DNA from: Lepidostoma basale
Lineage: Eukaryota; Arthropoda; Insecta; Trichoptera; Lepidostomatidae
Reading direction: 5' to 3'
Length of the DNA stretch: 64,000 nt
Assembly (NCBI GenBank): GCA_022606425.2
Contig: JAHDVF020001048.1
Coordinates: forward strand, 310,001-374,000
In this document: positions 63,906 to 64,000 of the stretch, piece after piece
Layout of the letters: every line of letters starts with the position of its first letter
Numbering within the stretch: the first letter of the stretch is position 1
Translations under genes and position numbers: made by a program
Notes under the pieces: generated by a model
The model's database searches: none
What the model saw: the letters and a program-made list of their open reading frames with translations, nothing else
Told to the model about the DNA's origin: nothing

Positions 63906-64000
63906 GTAACTCAATACCCCCTTCTTCATGGTTCCCTCCACTTATTCCTGTCTCCAGCCAGTCTTTTCATCTCTGTGTCTTCCACAGCGCATGTCTCTTA
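63906..64000. other. Start of the next eya intron
   Basis: GTAACT donor followed by pyrimidine-rich sequence; the window ends here. Confidence 0.6.

Noticed and set aside
1..64000. CRISPR array or prokaryotic defence system
   Set aside because: Spliced exons, LINEs and SINEs show a eukaryotic nuclear genome; the only short tandem repeats are microsatellite tails and a satellite.

Overview
This is eukaryotic nuclear DNA, most likely from an arthropod and probably a moth or butterfly (inference from the repeat content and the gene). It is AT-rich, with small GC-rich exons separated by long introns packed with dead transposons. No bacterial-type operon, CRISPR array or rRNA gene is visible.

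Host gene: six exons on the + strand (8416-8453, 56086-56804, 58479-58626, 60939-61040, 62601-62751, 63734-63905) join with consistent splice phases into one open frame of about 443 codons, open at both ends. The first exon encodes VKRARTDTDTSER, which resembles the N-terminal peptide KVKRPKTDHTDTHER that I recall from Drosophila Eyes absent. The third carries SVKSEVRSP, like another Eya N-terminal stretch. I call the gene eyes absent (eya), a Six/Sine oculis partner in retinal determination. Only the P/S/T/Y-rich transactivation half lies here; the conserved C-terminal Eya phosphatase domain must lie beyond 64000. One intron (8454-56085) is about 47.6 kb.

Repeats: positions 1-775 hold the 3' end of a piggyBac-type transposase gene. 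Introns are dominated by about 50 fragments of one RTE-like LINE (called RTE-A here), which ends in a very short 3' tail of GTTA repeats. A short relative (RTE-S) joins the LINE's extreme 5' end to its extreme 3' end at one constant junction. At least eight other LINE families (LINE-C, E, F, G, J, K, X and L2-like) are present, plus a tRNA-derived SINE (SINE-T), a piggyBac-like MITE with TTAA flanks, a palindromic element (PAL), a 151-bp satellite and a mariner-type remnant. A set of short, often inverted repeats carries hammerhead-ribozyme-like cores, a hallmark of Penelope-like elements.

Layout: 1-8415 mixed transposons upstream of the first recognised exon; 8454-56085 giant intron of nested LINEs; 54375-55755 satellite array; 56086-64000 five closely spaced exons, each intron invaded by repeats. 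Several insertions keep clean target-site duplications, which allows relative dating (PAL inside LINE-X inside LINE-K, RTE-S inside LINE-J and PAL, RTE-A inside RTE-A, LINE-F inside the satellite).
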